Below, piece by piece: positions 52,339 to 59,986 of a stretch of DNA of 64,000 nucleotides. The stretch is from Hyphococcus formosus (GTDB taxonomy: Bacteria; Pseudomonadota; Alphaproteobacteria; Caulobacterales; Parvularculaceae), in contig NZ_CP157210.1 in assembly GCF_046736345.1 (NCBI RefSeq), positions 186,001-250,000 on the forward strand. Direction: 5' to 3'. How positions within the stretch are numbered: position 1 is the stretch's first letter; each line of letters begins with the position of its first letter. The translations under genes and the position numbers were made by a program. Below the pieces are notes generated by a model, which had not been told where the DNA came from, ran no database searches, and worked only from the letters and a program-made list of their open reading frames with translations.

Positions 52339-52938
52339 ATGTTGAAACTAATTACGTCAGCTGCGGCGGCGATTATGGCGTTTGCCATTGTGCCTGCGCA
52401 TGCTGGTCTTGTTTATATCGGGACCTATTCAGGTAACGATAATGCCAATGGCAATAATAATGGCCAAAACAACGATATCTCGGATGAGATTTTCGCGTTT
52501 AATGGCGACACAACAGTTGAGCAACTTGCGAAGATTGATGTCTGTAATCCCGCTTCAGACGTCGATTGCTTACCGAATGGCCAAAAGCCGACCAATGGCG
52601 CAGTGAATGCGTCTGCCTTTACGCTTGTGAATAATGGCGCGTCTGGTTCTGTTGATTTTGATCTGACCGGATCTGGCTATGGTCTTGAATATGTCGTTCT
52701 GAAAGCAAGCAACAGCTTCGCGTTGTTCTATTGGGATATGGATCCGCTGGTCGGATCATTCCTTTGGCAAATTGCGGGTTACATCACGACGAATGGTGGG
52801 CAGACACCGGACCTCTCGCACATCACTTTCTATGGTGGTGAGGCTGTGAGCGATATTCCGTTGCCGGCGGCCGTTTGGTTGATGGGTGCCGGTCTTGCTG
52901 GGCTTGGTTTTTCAAGCCGTGGTCGCAAGCGGGCCTGA
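52339..52938 (+). CDS. VPLPA-CTERM (PEP-CTERM-like) sorted surface protein
   Basis: This 199-aa protein has an N-terminal signal peptide (MLKLITSAAAAIMAFAIVPA, cleavage near AHA) and an Asn-rich start (GNDNANGNNNGQNND). The rest is beta-rich, with Cys in CNPASDVDC. The C-terminus is tripartite: IPLPAAVWLMGAGLAGLGF then basic SSRGRKRA. This is the VPLPA-CTERM variant of the PEP-CTERM sorting signal, recognised by an exosortase. The protein is thus expected to be cleaved and displayed or released. No exosortase is in this window. GGGGAT precedes the ATG at 52339. It is monocistronic with its own terminator. Confidence 0.88.
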   Translation: MLKLITSAAAAIMAFAIVPAHAGLVYIGTYSGNDNANGNNNGQNNDISDEIFAFNGDTTVEQLAKIDVCNPASDVDCLPNGQKPTNGAVNASAFTLVNNGASGSVDFDLTGSGYGLEYVVLKASNSFALFYWDMDPLVGSFLWQIAGYITTNGGQTPDLSHITFYGGEAVSDIPLPAAVWLMGAGLAGLGFSSRGRKRA

Positions 52939-52968
52939 TAACGCTCAAAACGATTTTGTTTGATGGAG

Positions 52969-52992
52969 AACCCGCCAATTTGGCGGGTTTTT
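52969..52992 (+). terminator. Intrinsic terminator after VPLPA-CTERM gene
   Basis: AACCCGCCA-ATT-TGGCGGGTT is a perfect 9-bp stem followed by a T-rich tail (the stem ends in TT, then TTT), 30 bp after the stop codon. Confidence 0.9.
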
Positions 52993-53005
52993 CATTGCGA
53001 GCGGT

Positions 53006-53037
53006 TTGATTCTGAATTGGGTTTGACTCTGAATTGG
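53006..53037 (+). repeat. Near-perfect direct repeat at the rpsD promoter
   Basis: TTGATTCTGAATTGG (53006-53020) and TTGACTCTGAATTGG (53023-53037) differ at one position and have a period of 17 bp, so the -35 hexamer is duplicated one spacer length upstream. Confidence 0.7.
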
Positions 53038-53051
53038 CGCACCGCTATAGC
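53023..53051 (+). promoter_or_regulatory. rpsD promoter
   Basis: TTGACT (53023-53028), 17-bp spacer, TATAGC (53046-53051): a strong sigma-70-type promoter, predicting an untranslated leader of about 85 nt before rpsD, long enough for S4 autoregulation. Confidence 0.6.
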
Positions 53052-53143
53052 CGGGCGCTCTGAAACGGGAAGACGCGTGGACCGCCGTTTTAATCGCATC
53101 AAGGATAGGCTTTGGTGCCGGGCCGCGTCGAGAGTGAGGAAGA

Positions 53144-53761
53144 ATGTCTAAGCGTATTAACGCCAAGCATAAGCTTGACCGCCGCGTTGGCGAAAATGTC
53201 TGGGGTCGCCCCAAATCTCCTATCAACAAGCGTGACTATGGTCCTGGCATGCACGGCCAGCGCCGCAAGGGCAAGAAGTCAGACTTCGGCCTGCAGTTGA
53301 TGGCTAAGCAAAAGCTCAAAGGCTATTACGGCAGCATCTCCGAGAAGCATTTCGAGCGCACCTATAACGAAGCTGTGCGCCGCCGGGGTAACACCGCTGA
53401 AAACCTCATTGGCCTCCTTGAGAGCCGCCTTGATGCGATCGTCTACCGCGCGAAATTCGTCCCGACGGTTTTTGCTGCGCGTCAGTTCGTAAATCACGGC
53501 CATGTTCTCTTGAATGGGGTTAAAACAAACATCCCTTCAGTTCGTCTGAAGCCTGGTGATGTTGTTGAAATTAAAGAGAAATCCAAGAATATGGCGCTGG
53601 TTCTCGAAGCGCTTCAAAGCGCTGAGCGCGATATTCCGGATTATATCGAAGTCGATCCCAAGAAGATGACAGTAACTTATCTTCGCGTGCCTGAATTCGC
53701 TGAAGTGCCATATCCGTGCACGATGGAGCCGAATCTGGTCGTCGAATACTACTCTTCGTAA
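53144..53761 (+). CDS. rpsD: 30S ribosomal protein S4
   Basis: This 205-aa protein nucleates 30S assembly by binding 16S rRNA. The N-terminal SKRINAKHKLDRRVGENVWG, KSPINKRDYGPGMHGQRRKG, QLMAKQKLKGYYGSISEKHF and the S4 RNA-binding domain LESRLDAIVYRAKFVPTVFA, ARQFVNHGHVLLNG, VKTNIPSVRLKPGDVVEI are unmistakable. The first residue after Met is Ser and the alphaproteobacterial form lacks the Cys-rich zinc motif. GAGGAAG precedes the ATG. It is monocistronic, with its own promoter and terminator, as is usual for rpsD in this class. Confidence 0.98.
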   Translation: MSKRINAKHKLDRRVGENVWGRPKSPINKRDYGPGMHGQRRKGKKSDFGLQLMAKQKLKGYYGSISEKHFERTYNEAVRRRGNTAENLIGLLESRLDAIVYRAKFVPTVFAARQFVNHGHVLLNGVKTNIPSVRLKPGDVVEIKEKSKNMALVLEALQSAERDIPDYIEVDPKKMTVTYLRVPEFAEVPYPCTMEPNLVVEYYSS

Positions 53762-53782
53762 CGCGATCAATATTGAGTTTAG

Positions 53783-53808
53783 AAAAGCCGCCTTCGGGCG
53801 GCTTTTTT
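53783..53808 (+). terminator. Intrinsic terminator after rpsD
   Basis: AAAAGCCGCC-TTCG-GGCGGCTTTT forms a 10-bp stem with a TTCG loop and a T-run, 21 bp after the stop codon. Confidence 0.93.
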
Positions 53809-54166
53809 ATTGACCAGGAATCGATTCGTTTAACGCAACTATTTCTATGCATCCGAGCGGCAATACAGATTCGGATCTATGGTGAATTTGCTGGAATTCG
53901 CTTTTTGTACTCTTTGAAATCGTTTGATCGCTATTTTCAAACCTTCCGCCGCGATGGAAAGGCAGTTCATCCTGTGCCCTTGCTGCAACAGGCGGTCTGG
54001 AATGTAAGTCTAAGACTAACAAAAATGTCATAAACTAGTGAGTTTTGCTGCTACTGCGATAAGCTCCTTTCAAGTCTGGCAGGGGTGCAAGGCCGACATG
54101 TGACAACTGAGGGGTTGTGGCCGTCCGCGCGCCCGCTGGTCTTTGGATCATGCAAGGGAGCACAAT
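53809..54166. other. Leader region of the TonB-dependent receptor gene
   Basis: This 358-bp stretch has no convincing gene. It ends in AAGGGAG just before the receptor start. A Gly/Cys-rich 110-nt part (about 54060-54140) could form structure, but I recognise no cobalamin, FMN or other riboswitch core. Confidence 0.35.
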
Positions 54167-57100
54167 ATGTCCAAATCTGTAATGCGTAGGGGTCTGCCTG
54201 GTCTCCTGACTACGGCCTCTGTGGGGGCGATAATGATTTCGACTCCTGTCTATGCGCAGGATGTTGAAACTATCCCCGAAGCAAGCGAAGAGAGCAGCGA
54301 CGAACGTGATGTTGTCGTTGTTACGGGATCTCGTATTCGTAAAGACGAATTTTCGAGCTCAGGCCCAATTCAGGTTATCGACCCTGAACTCGGATCGCTG
54401 GCTGGGACAATCGACGCTGCGGCGTTGATTCAGTCGTCATCGGTTGCGTCTGGTTCGGCCCAGACCACGGCGGCGATTTCTTCTAACTTCGTTACCAATG
54501 GTGGTGCCGGTGCGGCTACGATTTCACTTCGTGGTCTCGGCGCTGAACGTACGCTGGTTCTATTGAACGGCCGTCGTGCTGGCCCAGCGGGTACGCGTGG
54601 TGCGGTTTCGTCATTCGACCTTAACGTTCTACCGACTTCAATCATTTCGAATATCGAAATTCTGAAAGACGGTGCGTCTTCGATTTACGGTTCTGACGCG
54701 GTTGCTGGTGTTGTGAACATCATCACCAAGCGGGATACGGATGGCATCGAGTTCGATTTCTTTGGAACGCAGCCATTCGATTCAGGCGGCGAAGAATATC
54801 GCGCAAGTGCCACATGGGGTAAGACCTTTGATCGCGGCCACATTCTTCTGTCTGGTGACTACTACAAGCGTAAAGAGCTTGCGCGTGGCGATCGTAAATA
54901 TCTGGAATGCGGCGAGGAGCGGATCTTTGATGCGCCAGGCGGCAACCGGATTGATCCAATCGATCCACGGACCGGCAACTTCCGTTGTACGGACGACGTT
55001 CCATGGGGCCATATCTGGATTTATGACGTCCATTATTATGACTATCTCTATGGTTACACGACAAACCCGACTTCAAACATTCCGGATAGTGGTTTGTTCC
55101 AGGTCACTCAGTTCCAGTATAATTATGCTGGCGACAACCTGCAGAACTATATTCCGGGACTGCCGGCTCCGCGTGATGCGTCTGACCTTGGCGTTCCGGA
55201 TGGCTTCTTCCCGGTTGCTTATGACCCTGCATCATCAGCAATCTTCAACGAACAGTCACAGTTCGTGCCGGAAACAACGGTTATCCCGGAAACGACTCGC
55301 TACTCGGCTTATTTCGATGGCGCTTATCAGCTCTCGGAAGGTGTCGAGGTTTACGGTGAATTCCTGTTCAACCGTCGTGAGACCTACATCAACAGCTATC
55401 GTCAGTTCTGGACATTCGGTCTGACATCAGCACCGTCATCGATTGAATTCTTCGGTGCGGGTCCGAACCCATTTGACGCGGCAACAGGTCCATACCTGAC
55501 CAGCCCGACAGCGGTTACAAACCATGCTGACAGCTCCCAGCGGGTTGACTATTACCGCGGTGTCGGTGGTTTCCGTGGTGAATTCGAAGGTGGTGGCCTC
55601 GATGGATGGGCGTGGGATGTTTATTCCCAGTACAGCCGTTCGAAAGGCCTATATCGCAATGATCAGGTCTATCAGGACGCGATCGATTATCAGTATGCCA
55701 TCGGTTACGGTTACTTCCCGGCAGGGTGTGAAGGCAATGTCACCCCAATCAGTGGAACAGACTGTGTCACGGTTGACTGGTGGGATCCTGAGTTCCTTCG
55801 CGGTAACATTCCTGCAGATGCCGCTGCGCACCTGTTTGGTACTGAAGAAGGTTCAACGGTTTACACCCAGCTTTACTTTGAAGGCATCCTGACGGGTAAC
55901 ATCGTCGAACTTCCTGCTGGTCCTTTGGGGGCTGCGTTTGGTGCAACTTGGCGTCGTGATAAAATCGACGATATTCCGGGTGAAATCACACGCGCACCTG
56001 ATCCTGCAAATCCGGGTGAATTCGTTAACAACGCGTGGTCAACCAGTGCTGCCGGCCGTACGACAGGTAGTAGTGAAACGCTCGAATTCTTCGGCGAGCT
56101 GAACATTCCGCTGATCCGTGATGTGCCGGGCATCCAACTATTCGAAGTTGGCGCTGCTGGTCGTTACACAGATGTGAGCACAGTTGGCACAGATGAAACC
56201 TGGAAGGTAAGTGCAAACTGGGTCGTCACTGACTGGCTGACATTTGGTGGTACGATGGGTACGTCGTTCCGTGCTCCGGCATTGTTCGAATTGTTCCTCG
56301 CAGACCAGACGTCATCGCTTAGCCAGCGGTCAATCGACCCATGTATCCAGTGGGGAACATTGCTCGCGAGTGGTGATATCTCACAGCAGCTCGCTGATAA
56401 CTGTGCGGCACAGGGCGTTCCAGCGAACCACCCAGGCGGCGGTATCAGTGCGACGATCATCACCGGTGGTGGTCTAGGTGTTCTGGCACCAGAAACGTCG
56501 AAAGCGAAAACAGCGAGTGCGACCCTGCGTTTGGATCCGATCCTTCCGGATACAACTCAGATCAGTATTCGTGGTGACTACTTCGACATCGAAGTGAATG
56601 GTGAGATCGCACAGCTTGGTGCGGGTAACATCATTGCTGGATGCTTGACCTCCGACTTCTTCCCAACCGATCCACTGTGTAGCCTCTTCTCACGTGGTGC
56701 GCAGGGTAACGTGAATAACATTTCAACGGTTCGTGACAGTTTCATCAACGTGAACAGTCAGAAAAACCGCGGTGTGGACGTTACCGTTCGGATCGATCAG
56801 GAACTTCCGAAGAACTGGGGTGATATCCAGATCATTTCTCAAATGACGTGGCAGCTTGAAGACAACATCGCGTTATTTGCAGGCACGACTGAGAACCTCA
56901 ACGGTGAAGCTGGTGAGCCGAAATATACTGGCGATCTGAACTTCATCTGGGAGAAAGACACTTGGTCATTGCTTTGGTCAATTGACTACTTCGGATCAAC
57001 AAGCGATCTCGAAGACTTCTCTAACGCAACCGGTAGCCCGGATGGCTGCGGTATTTCCGATACGTCGCATGTCGCACCATATTGTGTTGATGTGTATGCG

Positions 57101-57322
57101 GAGCGGAAAATCTATAACAGTGCTTCAATTGGTAAGACGTTCAACGATGATCAAATCAAACTGATCGTCGGTGTTGCGAACCTCTTCGACACTGAACCGC
57201 CACGCATTTCCGAGTACGGTATTAACCGTCGTCAATCTCCGACGGTTGGTTCTGTGCCTTACCAGTCGCAATATGACTTTGTCGGACGCCGCGTGTTCGT
57301 CAATCTGAAAGCGGCCTTCTAA
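54167..57322 (+). CDS. Large TonB-dependent receptor
   Basis: This 1051-aa outer-membrane receptor has a long signal peptide (to about STPVYAQ, residue 31) and a TonB-box-like DVVVVTGSRI. The plug domain spans about 45-180 and includes SLRGLGAERTLVLLNGRRAG, SNIEILKDGASSIYGSDAVA and GVVNIITK. A 22-strand-type barrel ends in the aromatic C-terminus (VNLKAAF). The DGASSIYGSDAVAG plug line is that of the large receptors of Caulobacterales and sphingomonads that import plant- or algae-derived oligosaccharides, peptides or unknown nutrients. Several Cys pairs (CGEERI, RCTDD, CEGNV, GTDCVT) may stabilise extracellular loops. AAGGGAG precedes ATG 54167. A strong terminator follows; a sulfotransferase gene is next on the same strand. 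Confidence 0.95.
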   Translation: MSKSVMRRGLPGLLTTASVGAIMISTPVYAQDVETIPEASEESSDERDVVVVTGSRIRKDEFSSSGPIQVIDPELGSLAGTIDAAALIQSSSVASGSAQTTAAISSNFVTNGGAGAATISLRGLGAERTLVLLNGRRAGPAGTRGAVSSFDLNVLPTSIISNIEILKDGASSIYGSDAVAGVVNIITKRDTDGIEFDFFGTQPFDSGGEEYRASATWGKTFDRGHILLSGDYYKRKELARGDRKYLECGEERIFDAPGGNRIDPIDPRTGNFRCTDDVPWGHIWIYDVHYYDYLYGYTTNPTSNIPDSGLFQVTQFQYNYAGDNLQNYIPGLPAPRDASDLGVPDGFFPVAYDPASSAIFNEQSQFVPETTVIPETTRYSAYFDGAYQLSEGVEVYGEFLFNRRETYINSYRQFWTFGLTSAPSSIEFFGAGPNPFDAATGPYLTSPTAVTNHADSSQRVDYYRGVGGFRGEFEGGGLDGWAWDVYSQYSRSKGLYRNDQVYQDAIDYQYAIGYGYFPAGCEGNVTPISGTDCVTVDWWDPEFLRGNIPADAAAHLFGTEEGSTVYTQLYFEGILTGNIVELPAGPLGAAFGATWRRDKIDDIPGEITRAPDPANPGEFVNNAWSTSAAGRTTGSSETLEFFGELNIPLIRDVPGIQLFEVGAAGRYTDVSTVGTDETWKVSANWVVTDWLTFGGTMGTSFRAPALFELFLADQTSSLSQRSIDPCIQWGTLLASGDISQQLADNCAAQGVPANHPGGGISATIITGGGLGVLAPETSKAKTASATLRLDPILPDTTQISIRGDYFDIEVNGEIAQLGAGNIIAGCLTSDFFPTDPLCSLFSRGAQGNVNNISTVRDSFINVNSQKNRGVDVTVRIDQELPKNWGDIQIISQMTWQLEDNIALFAGTTENLNGEAGEPKYTGDLNFIWEKDTWSLLWSIDYFGSTSDLEDFSNATGSPDGCGISDTSHVAPYCVDVYAERKIYNSASIGKTFNDDQIKLIVGVANLFDTEPPRISEYGINRRQSPTVGSVPYQSQYDFVGRRVFVNLKAAF

Positions 57323-57343
57323 GGCGCAATCGATAAAAATCGG

Positions 57344-57381
57344 AAAGGGACGATGGTTTGGCCATCGTCCCTTTTGTTTTT
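57344..57381 (+). terminator. Intrinsic terminator after TonB-dependent receptor gene
   Basis: AAAGGGACGATGG and CCATCGTCCCTTT pair in a perfect 13-bp stem (5-nt loop), followed by TTTTGTTTTT, 21 bp after the stop. Confidence 0.93.
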
Positions 57382-57476
57382 CTGGCCTTTTATGTCTGGG
57401 CCTTTTGCTATTTTGGTAAGACCGAATTAGATTTTTCGGTAAATGATCCTCAAACGAGACAAGAACAGGTGCGACA

Positions 57477-58265
57477 ATGCCGCGAGTCCTAATGAAGCCC
57501 GATACCCTCAACGAGGAGAACCGGAAGTTCGAGCAAACCCCGTTAAAACAGCCGTTATTTGTAAATTCGGTCCCTAAAAGTGGAACTCACTTATTACGTA
57601 ATATCGTGCGTATGTTTGTGCCGGTCGAACAGCAATATGACGCGCAGTTTATTCAGTACCCAAACCTACAAGAGCACTTGGGCGCTTTCGACAAGGAAAA
57701 ATGTAATTTGAGTTGGGGGCACTTGCTGTTCTCCGATGCCTCCGCGATGGAACTGACGGGTGTCCGCAAGATTGTCCTTTACCGCGACCCACATAGTTGG
57801 GTCTTGGCGCGTGCGCGGTTCTTCCTGTCAGATGAATTCACCGGTAATATCGAACACGTAAAAGGTGGACGTATCTCGGTTGAAGAACTCCTCAACCTGA
57901 TGATTTTCGGTATTTATCAAAAAGTGCCGTCGCTGCTCGACCTCTATATGCATAACGCTGTTGCCTGGATGGGAACCGTTAATGCAATGGTCAAATATGA
58001 AGAGCTTGTCGCCGCTGTAAAAAATATCGACGAGTTAGAATCGGAAGTCTATTTCCGAAAACTACTCGGCCAATGCGGCGTTGATCCTATCCCAGAGGAT
58101 TGGCGCGAGCGCGTGAAGGTCGGATCTGACCGTAAACAAAGCGGTACCGCACGTGAGAACCTATCCGGTCTGTCGGTGGAGATACCTAGCGAGCTTCCGG
58201 AAACACAGAAAAAACTTGTCGAGTTCGTGGCACCGGGCCTGCGAAAATTATTGGGCTACGAATAG
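57477..58265 (+). CDS. Sulfotransferase-family protein
   Basis: This 262-aa protein has the PAPS-binding signatures of sulfotransferases: FVNSVPKSGTHLLRNIV with PKSGTHLL at 33-40 (5'-phosphosulfate loop) and VLYRDPHSWVLARARFF with the Arg/Ser pair of the 3'-phosphate motif (RDP...S). The rest is helical, and KYEELV lies near residue 180. It should transfer sulfate from PAPS to a hydroxyl or amine; the acceptor is unknown. The start is ATG 57477 or 57492. It lies 154 bp after the TonB-dependent receptor gene, behind that gene's terminator. The 10 bp of shared layout do not prove an operon, but pairing of such receptors with sulfotransferases is often seen in this group. Confidence 0.82.
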   Translation: MPRVLMKPDTLNEENRKFEQTPLKQPLFVNSVPKSGTHLLRNIVRMFVPVEQQYDAQFIQYPNLQEHLGAFDKEKCNLSWGHLLFSDASAMELTGVRKIVLYRDPHSWVLARARFFLSDEFTGNIEHVKGGRISVEELLNLMIFGIYQKVPSLLDLYMHNAVAWMGTVNAMVKYEELVAAVKNIDELESEVYFRKLLGQCGVDPIPEDWRERVKVGSDRKQSGTARENLSGLSVEIPSELPETQKKLVEFVAPGLRKLLGYE

Positions 58266-58270
58266 CTTTA

Positions 58271-58297
58271 AAAAAGGCCCTCTATGAGGGCCTTTTT
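58271..58297. terminator. Bidirectional terminator between sulfotransferase and mlaC
   Basis: AAAAAGGCCCTC-TAT-GAGGGCCTTTTT is a perfect 12-bp stem with T-runs in both directions. It ends 1 bp before the mlaC stop codon. Confidence 0.93.
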
Positions 58298-58298
58298 C

Positions 58299-58928
58299 TT
58301 AGTTTACGCGATTTTTTAATTCCGCAATCAGGGCATCAATGCCTCGTTCGCCGCCGCCATTATTGGCGATGATTGAGGTGAACTGGCTTCGTTGTTCAAT
58401 GGCAAGCCAGACATTATCTGCGCCGGCATCAACGACTGTCATGTCGCCATCGCGCGAGCGATATACCCGCCAATGGATCACCGCATTGGCGAAAGGATCA
58501 CCGGGTTCCGGGTTTTCGATTTTAGAATTGACAATAATATCACGCTCCGAACGGTCGACCGAACCCGTCACATTTAGGCGCTGCCCAGCATAATCGGAGA
58601 GGGTGTTTTGATAGATTTGCGTCGCGTAACGTTGAAATAACGGGTAATAGGCGGTCGCCTGTTCGTCCGTCATCTGACGCGCATACTGCCCCAGCACAAA
58701 ACGCCCAATGCGCCGCATATCGACATGCTTGTCGACAAGCACCTCGATCGCCGCAAACATCTCGTCGCGGTCACTTATGCTGAGGGCCGGTTCCGCTTCA
58801 TCGAGAATAGCCTGAACAAAATTCTCCGCGCTTTTATCTGCGAAAGCAGGTTGCGCCGAAAGAGTCAAAGCCAGTCCCGCGAAAACGGCGCGGGTCACTG
58901 TTGATCGAAACGCAGCAAAGATTTGCAT
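58299..58928 (-). CDS. mlaC: MlaC-like periplasmic phospholipid-binding protein
   Basis: This 209-aa protein has a Sec signal peptide (MQIFAAFRSTVTRAVFAGLA then LTLSAQPAFA, cleavage before DKSAE) and the MlaC/Ttg2D domain: DMRRIGRFVLGQYARQMTDE, YYPLFQRYATQIYQNTLSDY, IHWRVYRSRDGDMTVVDAGA and SQFTSIIANNGGGERGIDAL. MlaC ferries phospholipids across the periplasm between the inner-membrane MlaFEDB complex and MlaA. GGAGAA precedes ATG 58928; a longer frame upstream overlaps mlaA. It follows mlaA after 34 bp. Confidence 0.92.
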   Translation of the reverse strand: MQIFAAFRSTVTRAVFAGLALTLSAQPAFADKSAENFVQAILDEAEPALSISDRDEMFAAIEVLVDKHVDMRRIGRFVLGQYARQMTDEQATAYYPLFQRYATQIYQNTLSDYAGQRLNVTGSVDRSERDIIVNSKIENPEPGDPFANAVIHWRVYRSRDGDMTVVDAGADNVWLAIEQRSQFTSIIANNGGGERGIDALIAELKNRVN

Positions 58929-58962
58929 GGTGTTCTCCGGTGAAGGGGTATTTTTTGGGTGC

Positions 58963-59778
58963 TTATTCGAGTTCGTCAAATTCTTCGAAATCGCCAATAT
59001 CAGGCAGATCATCAAAGTTCGTTCTACCGTTTGAGATTTCGCGCTTGCGCGACTGCAGGTAGAAGCTGCGAATTGAGGCATAATAATCGAGCGAATCCGC
59101 TTCGATATCCGCCAGCGGTTCAATAAGTGGTTCGCGCGCAGAGAGAAGGGATGTGCCGGCCCGCGTGTAGCGGAAATATTTTGCGGGATCCGTTCTGATC
59201 CAAATTGCGGGGTCAATGGCAATATCAACGCCCGCGCCCATACCGTCGCGTAGTGTGCTTGGACCAAAGAACGGCAAAACCAGATAAGGGCCGGGCTTTA
59301 CGCCCCAAACCGCGAGGGTTTGTCCAAAATCTTCTGAGTGCTGAGCAATGCCCATGCGCTCTGCGGGATCGCCCATGCCGCCGAACCCGATTGTTGAATT
59401 AACGACAAACCGGCTGGCTGTGTTACCCGCGCGGCCAAATTCACCTTGCAAAATATCGTTCACCAAAATGACTGGCGTGCGAAGATTGGCCAGAAAGTTC
59501 CTGATGCCTTTGCGTTGTTTTTTGTGCGTGACCGCGCGATAGGCTTTCGCCGCAGGGACGAATAACGCTCTGTCTAAACTGTTGTTGACCGAGAACATCT
59601 TGCGATTAAAGCCTTCCCAAGGGTCGGCAACCGCCGTTGTTTCCGTCGGGGTATTTTCGAGTTCTGTCGCGAGGCTGTCGGGGTCGGCCGCGCCCGTTAG
59701 CTGTGCGTGGGCCGGCATGACCAATGGCACGCAAAGGGCGATCGGCAAGATAGCTTTTTTCAGAACGGACGTGGTCAT
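58963..59778 (-). CDS. mlaA: MlaA (VacJ)-like outer-membrane lipid transport protein
   Basis: This 271-aa protein shows MlaA signatures: DPWEGFNRKMFSVNNSLDRA, GIRNFLANLRTPVILVNDIL, NTASRFVVNSTIGFGGMGDP, DFGQTLAVWGVKPGPYLVLP and FFGPSTLRDGMGAGVDIAID. MlaA extracts mislocalised phospholipids from the outer leaflet and passes them to MlaC. Its leader MTTSVLKKAILPIALCVPLV followed by MPAHAQ looks like a signal peptidase I site; the only Cys (LPIALC) does not fit a good lipobox, whereas E. coli MlaA is a lipoprotein. I chose ATG 59778 over a longer frame. It is the first gene of the mlaA-mlaC pair. Confidence 0.93.
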   Translation of the reverse strand: MTTSVLKKAILPIALCVPLVMPAHAQLTGAADPDSLATELENTPTETTAVADPWEGFNRKMFSVNNSLDRALFVPAAKAYRAVTHKKQRKGIRNFLANLRTPVILVNDILQGEFGRAGNTASRFVVNSTIGFGGMGDPAERMGIAQHSEDFGQTLAVWGVKPGPYLVLPFFGPSTLRDGMGAGVDIAIDPAIWIRTDPAKYFRYTRAGTSLLSAREPLIEPLADIEADSLDYYASIRSFYLQSRKREISNGRTNFDDLPDIGDFEEFDELE

Positions 59779-59930
59779 TTGGGCTTTTCCCCGTAAAGCA
59801 GTTCGAAACGTCAATTTAGACCACAATCATGGCCCGTTTCGGGCGTGAATATAAGCGTTTGCGGCAAGCAAACAATGAAACTCTAGATAGAGTTCACGTG
59901 ATCGCAGCCCTTACCGGTGCCATTGCCAGC

Positions 59931-59950
59931 ATATAAAGATATCTTTATAT
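59931..59950. promoter_or_regulatory. 20-bp perfect palindrome, likely autoregulatory operator
   Basis: ATATAAAGATATCTTTATAT is a perfect palindrome, 36 bp upstream of the ArsR-methyltransferase gene and between it and the divergent mlaA. It resembles, from memory, operators of SahR-type methionine-cycle regulators. Autoregulation is inferred. Confidence 0.65.
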
Positions 59951-59986
59951 TTCAAAAAGGAATCGGCCAGACAGGACCAATTAAAA

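Noticed and set aside
53809..54166. Riboswitch in front of the TonB-dependent receptor gene
   Set aside because: I looked for a cobalamin-type conserved core and found none; the region may be structured but has no recognised class.
58929..59267. N-terminal extension of mlaC to 59267
   Set aside because: It would overlap mlaA in another frame; GGAGAA and a signal peptide at 58928 mark the true start.
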